Shown: positions 8,939 to 20,134 of the stretch, in pieces | How the letters are laid out: every line of letters begins with the position of its first letter | Position numbering within the stretch: the stretch's first letter is position 1 | NCBI GenBank assembly: GCA_026210745.1 | Contig: CP110632.1 | Span: forward strand, 1,735,001 to 1,799,000 | DNA from: Exobasidium rhododendri | Taxonomy: Eukaryota; Basidiomycota; Exobasidiomycetes; Exobasidiales; Exobasidiaceae | DNA length: 64,000 bases | Direction of reading: 5' to 3' | Position numbers and translations under genes: made by a program | The notes under the pieces: generated by a model | Told to the model about the DNA's origin: nothing | Seen by the model: the letters and a program-made list of their open reading frames with translations, nothing else | Database searches by the model: none

Positions 8939-10611
8939 TACTGCTTCTTACTCAAGGCCCCTTTGGCGAGGCGATCCTCCATGTCCTCCAAGCTGATCCT
9001 GACTTGCTGGCCATTGGAAAGTATGCGTATTAATAGTCAAGACCTCTGGTATGTCCTGTACTATTACAGTACACTGTAGCTGAAACAGATTACCATCAGT
9101 TGAAGCAATCAAGGCACTTCTCTCGTGCATATCCTCTGCTGGATAGAAGCAAGACCCTGCTCTGTCATTGGACTTCTGACATGCCTAACGGCCACGTTGC
9201 CGTACTTACAGGTTAAATTTACAAGTCGACTCGTCTACATCCGTCTCCGTCTCTGCATAAGCCACCAATCCTGACGATGACCGAATTCTGCCAATCCGTA
9301 TCTCAATCCGACTCTTGACCCTGTTCACGACTCTCTCGGCCTCCATCCCCTTATTCTTGCCTCTTCCATTGCACTTTTCCTCGGTCTCGCCGCCTTTGAC
9401 ACCAGCTACCTCCCGACAATCACACTCGTCCTGTCAATACACAGCATCAGGCGTCATAAGAGACAACGATATGATTACAAAGTAGTGCAATGTACAAATA
9501 GCTACCCTCGCTTTAGATTATATTCGCACGTTCACATATCTACCTGTCATCTTTTGATGTTTTAGCTAAACTGGCAGAGAGCGGCGGTCTTCCACATCCC
9601 AGCTTCTTTCTCTTTACGGATCGTAGGCCGGACTCGTACTCGGCTTTTCTCTTTTCGAGTAGAGCTGCTTCTTCCTTCTGCCTTGCCTTGCCAAGTTTCC
9701 GAGATTGATGTGCTCTGTTCCTCCGCTCGACCCGGTCGTCATATGACTCTGATTTGATTCTACGATTGTTCGCTTCGCAATTTACATCTTCCATGTCCAT
9801 GTCGTCATAGATCTCGTCAAATTCACTAGTGTCGTAATTGGCCACACTCTCCCTTTCACTTTCAGCGTCGTCTTCACTTCCTTTCTTGTCGATACCAGTA
9901 GATTTGTCGAAAACGTCCGCGTCAATCTTCGCCTTGACATTTCCACAGTCTCCTCACGCTTCTTTTCCGTTGTCGGTTTCAGCATTGCCTTTTCCTTTCT
10001 TCTCTCCTTTGGCATTCTCAATCTCCATTTCACTCTTGTCTTCACTCTCGTCGTCAATCTCGTCTCTACTCTCGCCTTCGCTCTCATTATCACTCTCGTC
10101 CTCACTCTCCCTTCTACTCTCGCTTCTACTCTCGCTTCTACTTGGCTCTTCACTCTCGTTATCGCCTTCGTCTTCAATCTCGTCCATACTCTCATCCTCG
10201 GCCTCCTCCTCCTCTTCATCATCATCATCATCATTCCCATTCGAAACCTTAACATCGCCCTTTTCCACACTCTCAATCTTACTCTCAATCTTACTCTCAA
10301 TCTTACTCTTGTGTGTACTTATACCCTCGCTCTCATCTTCACTGTCGCTGACATCAATGATATCTCCTTTCAGTCGATCCAATGTTTCCTTGGCGGCGGC
10401 CTCTTGAAGTCTAGGCTCAATGCTCTTACCGCGTGTCGCTATTGCTTTGCAGAACACCTTGATAGTGAGACTGATAATGCGGGCGTCAGCAACAGTAATG
10501 GGTTGCGCGTGACGTTGAATGCTCAGATCGGCCGGTAGCAACTCGTGAGGCCACCATCTAACAAAAGGTGAGGAAAGCGGCCTAGAGCCACTGTGTAGTC
10601 ACCTGAGCCAT
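8939..10611 (-). CDS. Acidic, repetitive, multi-exon protein of unknown function
   Basis: Coding-like segments share the minus strand. A possible start ATG lies at 10611, joined through a short intron to LLPADLSIQRHAQPITVADA. A long Glu/Asp/Ser-rich tract follows (about 9955-10400), including three copies of KIES. Next comes a charged helix-forming exon (9544-9845) ending in RKKLGCGRPPL. Then there is a Cys-containing exon near 9215-9435 (DECDCREVAG), and a last exon ending SLEDMEDRLAKGALSKKQ with stop at 8939. An in-frame TGA at 9952-9954 separates the acidic tract from the next exon; an intron with donor GTGAGG and acceptor just before GAAAGGGAGAG restores the frame. Exon joins after 9540 are not certain. 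Acidic tracts with Lys/Arg patches suggest a nuclear protein. No domain is recognised. Confidence 0.4.
10271..10310 (-). repeat. 12-bp tandem repeat coding for KIES
   Basis: The unit tcaatcttactc is repeated about three times within the acidic tract. It codes on the minus strand for Lys-Ile-Glu-Ser repeats. Flanking DNA is built of related actctcgtc words, so the whole tract is slippage-prone. Confidence 0.75.
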
Positions 10612-11048
10612 ATTCAGTAAGTACAGAACCGCAATCGAAGAAATCGCAATCGAAGAACCCCAAACTCTAAATGATGATGCCCGAACGAAGAATCCCCAAA
10701 ATCGTAGACCTCCAACATCGACCAAACTTTATGCAAGACCCCTGTAGAGGAGCATACCTCGCCCCACACCGAAGAAGATCATACCGAAGAAACCTAACAT
10801 ACGAGTCGCATTGGACCGTGCACCGTGAATCATCGAAGCCTACGATACTGTAGAAAACAAGTAACGAAACCAACGGACGATTCGCGTTGGCGTGGAAGAA
10901 ATCTCACCATCGTAGCCTACGATTGAAGCGCCTGAGAATCGCACACACATCAACGTCACACGCAAGTCACACAAGGAAAGAAAGAAAGAAAGAAAACGAG
11001 ATGAATTTGAAAAAAAAAAAATTACAAGTACAAGACGTCGTAGCGGCG
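10612..11048. other. Intergenic with palindromes, upstream of acidic gene
   Basis: No gene is seen. The stretch is rich in the words cgaagaa and tcgtag and holds two of the palindromes described separately (10832-10846, 10909-10923). It separates the possible start of the acidic gene from the 3' end of the Cys6-cluster gene, both on the minus strand. Confidence 0.45.
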
Positions 11049-11773
11049 CTACTTCTTCTTCTTCTTCTGCTTCGGACCGAGATCCAAGACCTCCAATTCG
11101 TAGCCTTCGTCATCGAGGTCCGCCTCGACCGTATCCGCCGCACGCTTCAACCTGGAAAGATCCCTCGCATACCTCTCCTCCATCGTCCGGACCTCTCGCC
11201 TCCAGTCAACCATGGAATCGTAGTCCTTTGGTTTCCTCGCCAGCAATTTCCCGGCTTCTGAAAGCACCGTCGTCTGACGTTGGAAGGCCTCCACCCGATC
11301 TGTCAACTCCTTGCTGATCATTCGCCTCCAGTAGGGATTCACTGCACGCAGATCGACGTTGACCCTAGTCGGAACCCAGTCGATATACTTGCCGCCCTTC
11401 TTCGTCTTACCCTTATTTTCAAAGGCATAGACGGCACGACGGATGTCGGCCTCCAACTTGCCGCGGACCCCATTCCCATCCTTGACTGAAATTCAAAAGA
11501 GAAGAAAGAAATAGTTTAGCAACAACATCGTAGGGCTACGATACTCCTTCTCAACCTTACAAATTTGATCAGCGTTGCACCGCGCACGACCACTCTTGTT
11601 TTTGTCGCAGGGAAGGCATGGTCGATCCGAATTACCCTTGACAATCATGCACGTCTTACCCTTGTCGACGCAGGTATAGCAAGCGTACCTTGCAGGAACA
11701 TGAGTGGGCTGCGAAAGTGAAAAATACACAAATGTAAAAGGAAGAAGTTAGATCAATTCGCAGGCTACGAATT
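10832..11773. repeat. Recurring palindrome ATCGTAG-(0-2)-CTACGAT
   Basis: Four copies of one inverted-repeat motif occur in 940 bases. They are 10832-10846 (imperfect), 10909-10923 (perfect 7-bp arms, 1-nt centre), 11527-11542 (perfect arms, gg centre) and 11755-11773 (9-bp arms with one mismatch). The last two lie inside the fourth and third introns of the Cys6-cluster gene; the first two lie beyond its 3' end. Confidence 0.65.
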
Positions 11774-12307
11774 AGTATCATCGAAGATTTACTCACCAGT
11801 TTCATTTGATCAGAATCGCCAGGCGCTAAACGACCTCGGGAACCAGTAACAGTAGTAGCAAAACTTGCAACACTACCAGAAGCCTCCCCCTTTCCCTTTG
11901 CCTCAGAACGATGATCATCATCATCATCATCATCGTCGTCGTCGCCACCGTCGTTGTCGCCAAAATCCTCTACTTCCTCTGCACGCGCTTTACTCAGCAA
12001 GACGGAAAGACCTACCGCGACAGGAGAAAGCAATGACACTCACCCTTGGCGACGCCTTTCACTTCGACCAGACCTTTGACGTCCTCATCGGACCCCGACT
12101 CAGGATCGTTGGCTTACCGGAAAACAAGAAATCGGATAATAAATTCAGCGTCGCGGTCCACGCAAAGCAAAAGACCCACTGTCACTCACTTCTATCATCG
12201 ACACAGTTTGTATGCTTCGATGGTCCAGGCTCGTCTACAACAGGTCTACGCGCCTTCTCCTGCTTGACCGCATGTGATCTTGCAAGACCAGTGGACGAGC
12301 CAGGCAT
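11049..12307 (-). CDS. Cys6-cluster protein, five exons
   Basis: Splicing 12307-12190, 12112-12044, 12011-11797, 11708-11556 and 11480-11049 gives one open 328-aa frame. All introns obey GT-AG and the phases match. It starts MPGSSTGLARSHAVKQE and carries an acidic run (ten Asp) near residue 80. Next comes CYTCVDKGKTC, ten residues, CLPC and a Cys nine residues later. The pattern CX2CX6CX10CX2CX9C is close to a fungal Zn(II)2Cys6 cluster but with a longer last loop. The C-terminal half is helical and charged and ends in KQKKKKK. DNA binding is plausible. The lack of a Fungal_trans domain argues against a standard activator; a domesticated element protein is an alternative. The second intron is only 32 nt, which weakens that joint. 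An in-frame ATG at 12439 would add 44 hydrophobic residues; I prefer 12307. Confidence 0.65.
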
Positions 12308-13918
12308 AGTATCTGTCGAAGGTAAAAGAGGGGGAGGTAACGTGTCGGAGAGGACGAAGAAAAAAACGGGAGGTGGAGAGATGGTGAGGGCGAACGAGAA
12401 GAATGAAGAAGGTAGGAAGCCTAGACTAAATACTTTCACAAAAACAACGACGGAAGAAGGAAACGTCCAAGCACCGAGCCGCAGCCGCTACATTGTCCCC
12501 CACCCAACCAGCTTCTGCCCCAAAAAAACCAAATGACGGCGGCACCGTCCACTCGAAAAGCGTCAAACAACGTCGATATTTGCTCTGCCCGACCGACAAG
12601 TGAGTAAACGCACAGATCAGTCTCTGGAATTTCCAAACCTTAAACGCGCTATGCATCTCGAAGGCGCACAGGCCCGCCCCACTGCCCCTGCCAGACAGGC
12701 ATGGCCCTCCTTGCGCTGTTTCCTGCTGTAATCGGTGCTCTTATATCTTGAACACGCCCGGCGTCACACGACAAAGAAGGCACCTTTTCATACTGTGGGT
12801 GTCCTCCCTTTTCGCCGCACACGACATGAAGGATCCCTTACACTATAGATCTTCGTGCTTCTGCCAAGCGTCCTTAAGCACGAAGACCGACCGTTTAGCC
12901 AGTGGAGATGCACTCTGTCCGGGCCCGTATATGCATCCCGAAATAACCATCCCGTTTTTTGTTGGCAACCATGACTTCTGCTTGGGCGGCGTCGTAAGAT
13001 TGACAGAGGGGGTCGTCTGCCAGCACACTACACTACAAGGCAGCGACGGCGATCGGGAAAGCAGACAGTGAATTGATATGCATTGTGAAGGCGGTAAAAG
13101 AGAGGTGAGAAACAGAGATGCCAAGGGTCTGAGCGACTGTCTTATTACGATGTGTGCTAATATACATGCTAGGCAGCCGCATGTTTGCAAACGTTCTATG
13201 TATACGAGAGGGCAGACTGTCCGCTTCAAGAGCAGATCAAAAGCACCCCGCCGCGTTATAAACCAGCTCAAGTACGACCACCGCTGAACCTCGTCGTTCG
13301 TTTTGTGCTGAACGCGGTTGCATTCCCTCTCACCGGAAGTATCTAGCCCCAGTACCTCTTAGCCGTAGCTCAGGGAATAAAGATCTGCAAGGTGTGTCAC
13401 GCATCTTGATCATCGGCTTCATTTTGGCTAGTATACCTCCAACAGACACGATCGCCTCCCACCGAGTGTGCACCGCCACTGAGCGCCACGACGTACAGTG
13501 TCTCGATGTATGTCGTGGGGCAAATCATGGAGAAAGGGTTGTGTTGAGATATGTGACGGACAGGGAGAAGAGGCCTCCACGACACTGCAAGATACTGGCT
13601 TATCCTAGGGAAAGCGGGGTCCGCATCGGAGCAGAAGAGCAGCGTCAAGGTGGACACGGCAAATGTGCAGCAATATGTGTGAGCTTCTCATAGGAGGCCA
13701 CTGTCTCCATCACACGCCACACTATGAGGACTCCCTCCAAGCTCATCGATCAGTGCTCATGCGAAAGAGAGGACAGGATAGTAAGAGATAGTAAGATGTG
13801 TTGGATATAAGTGTGGATGGCGCTATGAGTATATTGTTAACATTGATATGAGGAAAGGGGGAGGGGGAGTTGTAGAAGATCATATAGGACGGAGAATTAG
13901 GAGGATTGTTCAGAGGCC
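12308..13918. other. Gene-free stretch of 1.6 kb
   Basis: Both strands contain only ORFs below about 145 codons with no protein-like composition, no splice structure that joins them, and no RNA gene that I could fold by eye. It holds the upstream region of the Cys6-cluster gene and the 3' flank of the F-box gene. Confidence 0.45.
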
Positions 13919-16900
13919 TCACTTCTTACCTCTCTTTGCTCGACTGGATGTCTTCCCGTCTCCATCCTTCTTGGCTCGCTTCTGACCTCGACCTGGCGAC
14001 GACTCGACTGCTAAGGTGGCGTCCAGGGCGTCCTCCTCCGTCTTCACCTTCGTCTTTGCTCTCTCTGCCTGCTTTCGCTTCTTTGTCGCCGTCACAGTCG
14101 TCTTTGCCTCGTTCTTTTTCTTGATTGCAGTCTTTCGTTCGCTCAACGCAGTGGCAAGAGTAGACTGCATCACCTCCAATTGCACTTCCATCATCTTGAC
14201 TACCTTTTGGATGGACTTGGAGAAGACGCTGCGGCTCCACTGCTCTCCGCGTTGTCCTGCTTCTCGCGCCTTTGCCACCTTTTCCTTGGCAATGCTGTCC
14301 TTTCTCTTCTCGAACCACAGTAGCAAGGTGACGTGTTCCAGCCACAGTTGAAGTGATCTGCATCGTCGTTGCAGCTCGTGCAGGGCCACCGTCACTTCTC
14401 CCGTCGATTCGAGCGTGTACGTGACCAGGGGCAAGTCGTCCTTGTCATAGAGTCGGTACACGTCCTGCTTCAGCCTCGAGTCCTCCTCTTCTTCCGAGTC
14501 AGTTTCCGAGTCGTCGTTGATCTCCTCCTCCTCATCCTCTTCTTCTCTACGCACTTCATTCGGCTCACTCGGTTCAGACAGCTCCGATCCGTCGTCTAGA
14601 ATACCGTCTCCCTCCATCGTCACCTTCTTTACCACGTTGACCGTGCTTCCTTGTACGTCCTCGCTCTTCTTCTCCTTCTTCTGGCTGCCACTGCTGCGGC
14701 TGCTCTCACGATGCGTCTTGGTCTGCTTCATCGCTACTCCCTCACCCACTCCCCCCTCCTCACCATCTTCCACCCCTTCATCCTCACTCGTGAGTACGTG
14801 GTCTTCTGCATATCGGACTGGTTTGCGAGCACTTCTGGACAAGTGAGCGCGACGAGAAGCAATGCTACCCGTGGCAGAGCTGGCCTCTTCCTCAAGAGTG
14901 GCGGCAGCGGCAGCAACAGCAGCTACACGACCTCCTCCCTCACCGGGACTAAACAAATCAGACCCACTGGTAATCTCCTTCTTTCGCTGGTTCTTGTGAC
15001 GTTTCGCACTTCGGTCCATCTTCTCTAATCGATTCTTCTCCTCAAACAGAATCTCAAGTGGACGATCATCCTTCTTACCCTTCTTCTTGCTCCACTCGTC
15101 TCTCAACTTCCAGTCACTCTCCTTTCTTCGACTGGGTAGACTGGACTTGACAAAGCCTCGCTTGAAAGGTGCTCCCCGAAGAATGGCAGTGACGAATACG
15201 CCCATCGGCTTCCGATCGATGGCTTGCAGAATGCGAAGATGTGCCAGTGTTGGCGCTACTGGCTGTTCGGGCGCTCCTTCTCTTGCCTTGACTAGGTTCG
15301 TCATCTTGGCAGTCGAAGGCTTTCCCTCCTTTCCCTCCCATTCTCCCTCTAGAAGACTCCTGGCGATGTCTTCATTGCCATTGACGAGGGCGTGTGCCAA
15401 GACGACATCCCGCAGTGCAGAGGAAGTCGGCGACAGGTACTTTGGGAGCACGTCTGCCAACTCTATGGCTTTGGCATCAAAGGGCAAGGCGAATCCGTAG
15501 CAGTGATTCTGATGTCCTGCCAAGCAAGACGAGCAGTGCGATCGCAGCACTCGCATTACAATCGCTGGGAAGTGGCCAATCTTGCCATTAGTGGGAAGCT
15601 TCTTGGGGCCTTCTTCGGTGTCATCTGTCTCCTCGTCAGAAGCCTCAACGACAAGCTGTACAGGAGTCGCCACTTCGTCTTCCTTTTCACTCTCATCGCC
15701 AAAGAAAACACCAGAGTCGTCTGCCATGACCGCATCGTCGCCACCCATGATCCCTCGCAGAGTGACATCCATCGAAGCCAACCCTTCCTTGCCGTCCTTT
15801 CTCTTTGCCAGCTCGTCGATGTGGCCTAAATGTCGCCAGCCAGTCGTTGTCTCCTTTGTCTTTCCTGCATCCTTCACAGCTGGTCCGTCCTCCTCCCTAT
15901 CCTTGCCCTTGTCTTGAACTTCACTCTCGTCCCGTCGATTCTTCCCGTGGACGCTCGGTCTCTGCTCCTCCTGCTCGTCATACAACGATGGCATGCTTGC
16001 AAAGGTGAGGTCGATGGAGTCGTTGCTTTGACGAGGTCGTGAACGGTAAGGAAACAGACCGTGAATGTCGGCCAGGCTGGCAAAGGGATGATTGTAATGA
16101 CCTTGATTGTTTCGAACAAACGTCCCTCTGGCCATCCATGCAATCGGCGTGCGAAATTTGTGTTCCGTGTCAAGCTTTCGATCCGGTTGCAGCGTTTCCA
16201 AATCAAATTGCCACATCATGAGCGCCTCCGATAAGCCTTCTACCAGCATTCGATTTGCTTCCATGGCGCGATTCAACGGGGTCTTGCGAGACGACGTCAA
16301 CTCCTTCATGGCCAATTCCACCTCTTCCACTCGGTGACCGCTCATGGGAAGGTAGAGACACGATTCAATGACACCCTGAAGGAATTCACGTCCATCCACG
16401 CCACGCAGCTGGGAAACACTGGCATCCTCGACCGCATGCATGATCAATTTGTCATAGCTGAATCGGTCGCTGCTGAGGACCAATGCCAATTCACTGGCAT
16501 CCAACTCGAGCTCGTCAAACAGTTGAAATAGTTTCTTGTGTCCACGTTGAACGGCAGTCGGGCTTGCCTTGCTGGCCACGATCTGAAAAGCGCATGCAAA
16601 GACAGTAGCAGCATATATCTTGTACTTACCCAAAAGACTTGGAAACAGCTTGAGGAGGATGCGGAGAGCAGGAGCATGATCAGACGGCTTGCAGTATTGA
16701 TCATGCGCCTGGAAGTCTTGAAGGGCGGTCACGACAAGCTTCTTCAGATCGGTAAATGCTCTTCCTTCATCGTGAAGCCGTTTCATCACCTTGACCGCAT
16801 TGTTGATCGGCGTAGTCTCGCCTTCGTCGCTCAACATGATCGAATTGGCATTCTCCAGCGAGACGGGCGAGGTGGAGCTGAACCACGGCTTCTGCAACTG

Positions 16901-17768
16901 ATCTTCGACATCCGTATTGACGGCAGTCATGATCCAGTCGGGATACTCGATCAAGAGCGCATCCAGTCGATTGTACACCTCCTCCGGACTGTTCTTGGAG
17001 AGGAGAATGGCTTGCACGATCCTGCCTTGATCCCATTTCGTATATTCATAGCCGTTCGTGCGAAAGTAGCCCAACACCTCGGGATGAAGCGCAATCACTG
17101 ACGACAGCTCGGAAAAACAGGAGAAGTTGCTGTCTTCGCCGGAAAAGATGGAGAATTTGCCATATACAAAGATTTCTCGAATCTCGTCTGTCAGAGTGTT
17201 GCGACGACTGCCATCCACGGCCCACGATCTGACTTCGTTGCTGTCCGTCGACATGGAGGAGTACTTGAATGTGTTGCCATACTGTCGATGGGCTTCGATG
17301 AAGATCTGATGGATCGCGAGCGAGTCGATTGCCTGTCCCCACCTTGCGTTGCTGCGCAGTCTAAACTGATTGGACAGACGCTGATAGACTGCTTGAGCAA
17401 AGTAGCGGGACAGGATAGCTCCCTGACTTAGCATACACTGCGAAAGGAGAGGGAGTTGAAGATACACGTAAGTCACTGCTGATCAGCCAGCATCCATCCC
17501 CTCCCCCACCACTCACCTTGATGAGCTCGGGCGTAAAGATCTTTGAGCGACAGGATGCTCGGTAGATGGCCTGACAAGGCATGGATCTCGAGACAAAGTA
17601 ACGAGCTCGAAAGGTGGTGCTCATGGTGATGCTTCGAAGTTGTAGACAGACTCCCGACATGGTGTCCATCATATGCGGCTCCATGTTTGTCAGGATGTGC
17701 TCCCATATCTCTACAGGAAGGAGAGCGCCGCATGTCTTGCTGGCCGACACTTCCACCTCGCCCGACAT
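13919..17768 (-). CDS. Large F-box protein
   Basis: Two exons (17768-17517 and 17437-13919, 79-nt intron with GTGAGT and tttcgcag) give 1256 residues. Residues 15-60 read LLPVEIWEHILTNM and continue in the style of an F-box, the motif that binds Skp1 in SCF ubiquitin ligases. A long helical central region (about 85-500) has no repeat I can name. From about 520 the protein is charged and disordered, with acidic runs and basic patches, ending in SSRAKRGKK. A short segment near residue 690 has C.SC....H..HC. A substrate-receptor role in ubiquitination, probably nuclear, is inferred from the F-box and tail. The single ORF runs unbroken through 3.5 kb, which supports the model. Confidence 0.75.
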
Positions 17769-18922
17769 TGCGCTGTCCAGTCGTTGGCACGCCCCTGTTT
17801 CTGAGGGTTGCGCTGTGATGCTAAGGCGTGAGTGGGAAGGAGCGGTCCAAGAAAAGAACGGGAGAGTACGGTACTGGCGAGAAAAAGGGGTGTTGTTAGT
17901 GAATGGACCGCAACCTGTAGAATGATAAGATGGAGATAGGAAAGAGAGTACAGGGCGACGATAGAGTCTCGTGCGCGCGCCTGCGGTCTTCCCTCGAAAG
18001 ATGGTCGTCCAGGGAGAAGAAGTGAGGCTCGGCGCAGGCCAGCAAGAAGGCTCGTGATTTGCGACTCGCTTAACGAGGAATTGGGGCGGACGCTGGAGTC
18101 TGATCTGTGGCCCGAGTGTACTCTATCCTGCGATTTTCAAGCTAGGTAAAAGGTGCATACTACAACGTTCACGACTTCGGTGTGACGCTCGGGCTCTAGC
18201 TTTCTCTGCACTGCATACGACGCCAGCTGTTGACGACAAGGTGTGCGACAAGGTAGCGTGCCGAAGTTGGTAAAACGCAAAGGGTGAGCCAATTCTCGAG
18301 GCTGGCAGGTAGTGGGTGGGAGGGAGGGCAGTGGACCAAAAAGGGGGGTGATGAGGTAGTGATGCTCTTTCTGAATTGGAGGAGATTTAGATCTTGACAA
18401 TCAAGTTACAAGCTAAATCACATTTATAGTTCTCGCACGTACCAACACCACAGCGATCCACTACTGACCCTGCTTGGTAGATCTGCCTGGTCTGCCTGCC
18501 TTCCCTCTCTGTCTACCGAGGTCGCAAATCTCTCTCTGCTCTCCCACACCACCACCAGGATGGGACTTGCGCTTCTGTCAAATTTGCCGGCTAGTCCACA
18601 CTTCTCCTTTGAGAGTATCGCCCTGGGGAAGCACATTATCACGTCCCTGTCAACCTAATTTTCAACCTGCAGCTCAAGGTGTGGAGATCAACACTGTTGA
18701 ATTGCCGCCTGAACCCTGAGACCAGAAATTAGACTTCCTACAGAGAAATGCAACCGATGATGCACCGAGCACAAGATTAGACTTTTTCTCGGCCGGGTAA
18801 CGGACCTGCGCTTGTCTGTTTCATTTTTTGCTTTCTCTTCCCTGGCCTGCAGCACCACCACCGACAACTTGGCATCGACGCATCCTCCGGCAGAGAGGCA
18901 TTTGTCAAGGGTGGCAGCCAGA
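17769..18922. other. Intergenic between divergent F-box and P-loop kinase genes
   Basis: No supported gene. ORFs here are short on both strands. The region presumably holds both promoters; no TATA box stands out. Confidence 0.45.
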
Positions 18923-19963
18923 ATGCCGTCAGAAGAGAGGGAGGAGAAGGCGGCAAGTGAACGAAAGCTCATCGTGGTGGTCCTTGTCGGGGTGAGATTA
19001 CATAATGCCGCTTTCTGCTGTACGCTTGTCGGTATACGAGGCTGAACCCTTTCCCTCTCGACAGCTGATTGGCAGTGGGAAGTCAAGCTGTGAGTCAGCT
19101 GGGGTGGAGCTAGCTTGCAAAGACGACGATGACTGACTCCTTATATCACTAGTCGCCAAGGCACTCCAGGAGCACTATCCGGTATGTCTGCTCTGGCCCG
19201 CCCTGTCGCTCAGTACGAATCGACGACACTGACGACGACGACGTTTTTGCAGGACTACGTCCGATGCAATCAAGATCTCCTTGGCTCGAGAAACACTGTC
19301 AAGTCACTAGCAACACGATCGCTACACGCCGGTCTGAACGTCGTCATCGATCGAACGAACGTCGACGAAATGCAACGAGCCACCTGGGTCGACTTGGCGC
19401 ACAGTCTGCCCAACATCGAAGTACAAGCCATCGTCTTCCAGACACCTCTCGACGTTTGCAAAGCAAGACTGGCCATTCGAAGCGATCACGAGACCATTCG
19501 AGACCCAGCACACGCTCTCGACGTCATTGAACGCTTTCATCGCGATTTGACCATTCCACAGCATTCAGAGGGCTTTCAACGCATACTTTCCGTCACCCCT
19601 GCCGATTTTGCACTGGCAATCCCCACCAAGCAAGAGATCGACGTCGTCCTTGCCCACATGGAAGCAACGCCTGTCGTCAATGTGCCGTTGGTGAGAAGTG
19701 CGGCGGTGAGAGACCAGATTGCTCAGCGAGGCAGACGTGGAGCCAGGGGAGGACGATGGCAATCAAATGCAGCAGTTGGTCGTGGAAGTCCGCATTCTAG
19801 CGGCATCTCAAGGGCAGAGGGCAGTGCAGGAGTAGGACCGAACGTAGAAGGACGAAGAGGTGGTGGTAATGGTGGTGGTGGTGGATACTGGCAGCAGCGT
19901 GCTCCCAACGCCTTTCGACAGCAACAGCAGACCCCCGCATCGCACCCTTCGGCCACACAATAG
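18923..19963 (+). CDS. P-loop kinase (AAA_33 / polynucleotide-kinase-like) with RGG tail
   Basis: Four exons (18923-18991, 19065-19089, 19153-19181, 19253-19963) join in phase to 277 residues. The Walker A motif GLIGSGKSS is split by the first intron, so no single ORF shows it. After it come FAKALQEHYPDYVRCNQDLLG, a hydrophobic strand ending in DRTN (Walker-B-like), and a lid-type segment with paired Arg. This is the layout of small P-loop kinases such as the kinase half of polynucleotide kinase/phosphatase and the AAA_33 group; no phosphatase half is present. The last 80 residues are Gly/Arg-rich (RGRRGARGGRW, RRGGGNGGGGGYW) followed by Gln, an RGG-type RNA-binding tail. A role in phosphorylating RNA or nucleotides is inferred. 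Confidence 0.8.
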
Positions 19964-20134
19964 CAATGTAGACTACCGCAGCAAGAATGATTCAGTACTG
20001 CGCGAATACCATCGACGACGTGAGCTACTACCATGCATCTAGCCGAACAGACAGCCAGACAGTCTCTGTGACTTGGTATCATTGCAGCATCTATCGTACA
20101 GGGAATGGGGAGAAGGAGGACACACTCCCTTCCC

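Noticed and set aside
9838-10407. 189-codon Ser/Leu-rich plus-strand ORF
   Set aside because: It is the antisense of the acidic repeat tract and consists almost only of Ser, Leu and Phe.
12308-12439. N-terminal hydrophobic extension of the Cys6-cluster protein
   Set aside because: The frame is open to ATG 12439, but the extension reads as translated purine/pyrimidine-rich DNA and the product looks nuclear.
16583-16629. Intron-like segment (gtaagt to ttttcag) inside the F-box gene
   Set aside because: It is 47 nt, so removing it would shift the frame, while the unspliced frame is protein-like on both sides.
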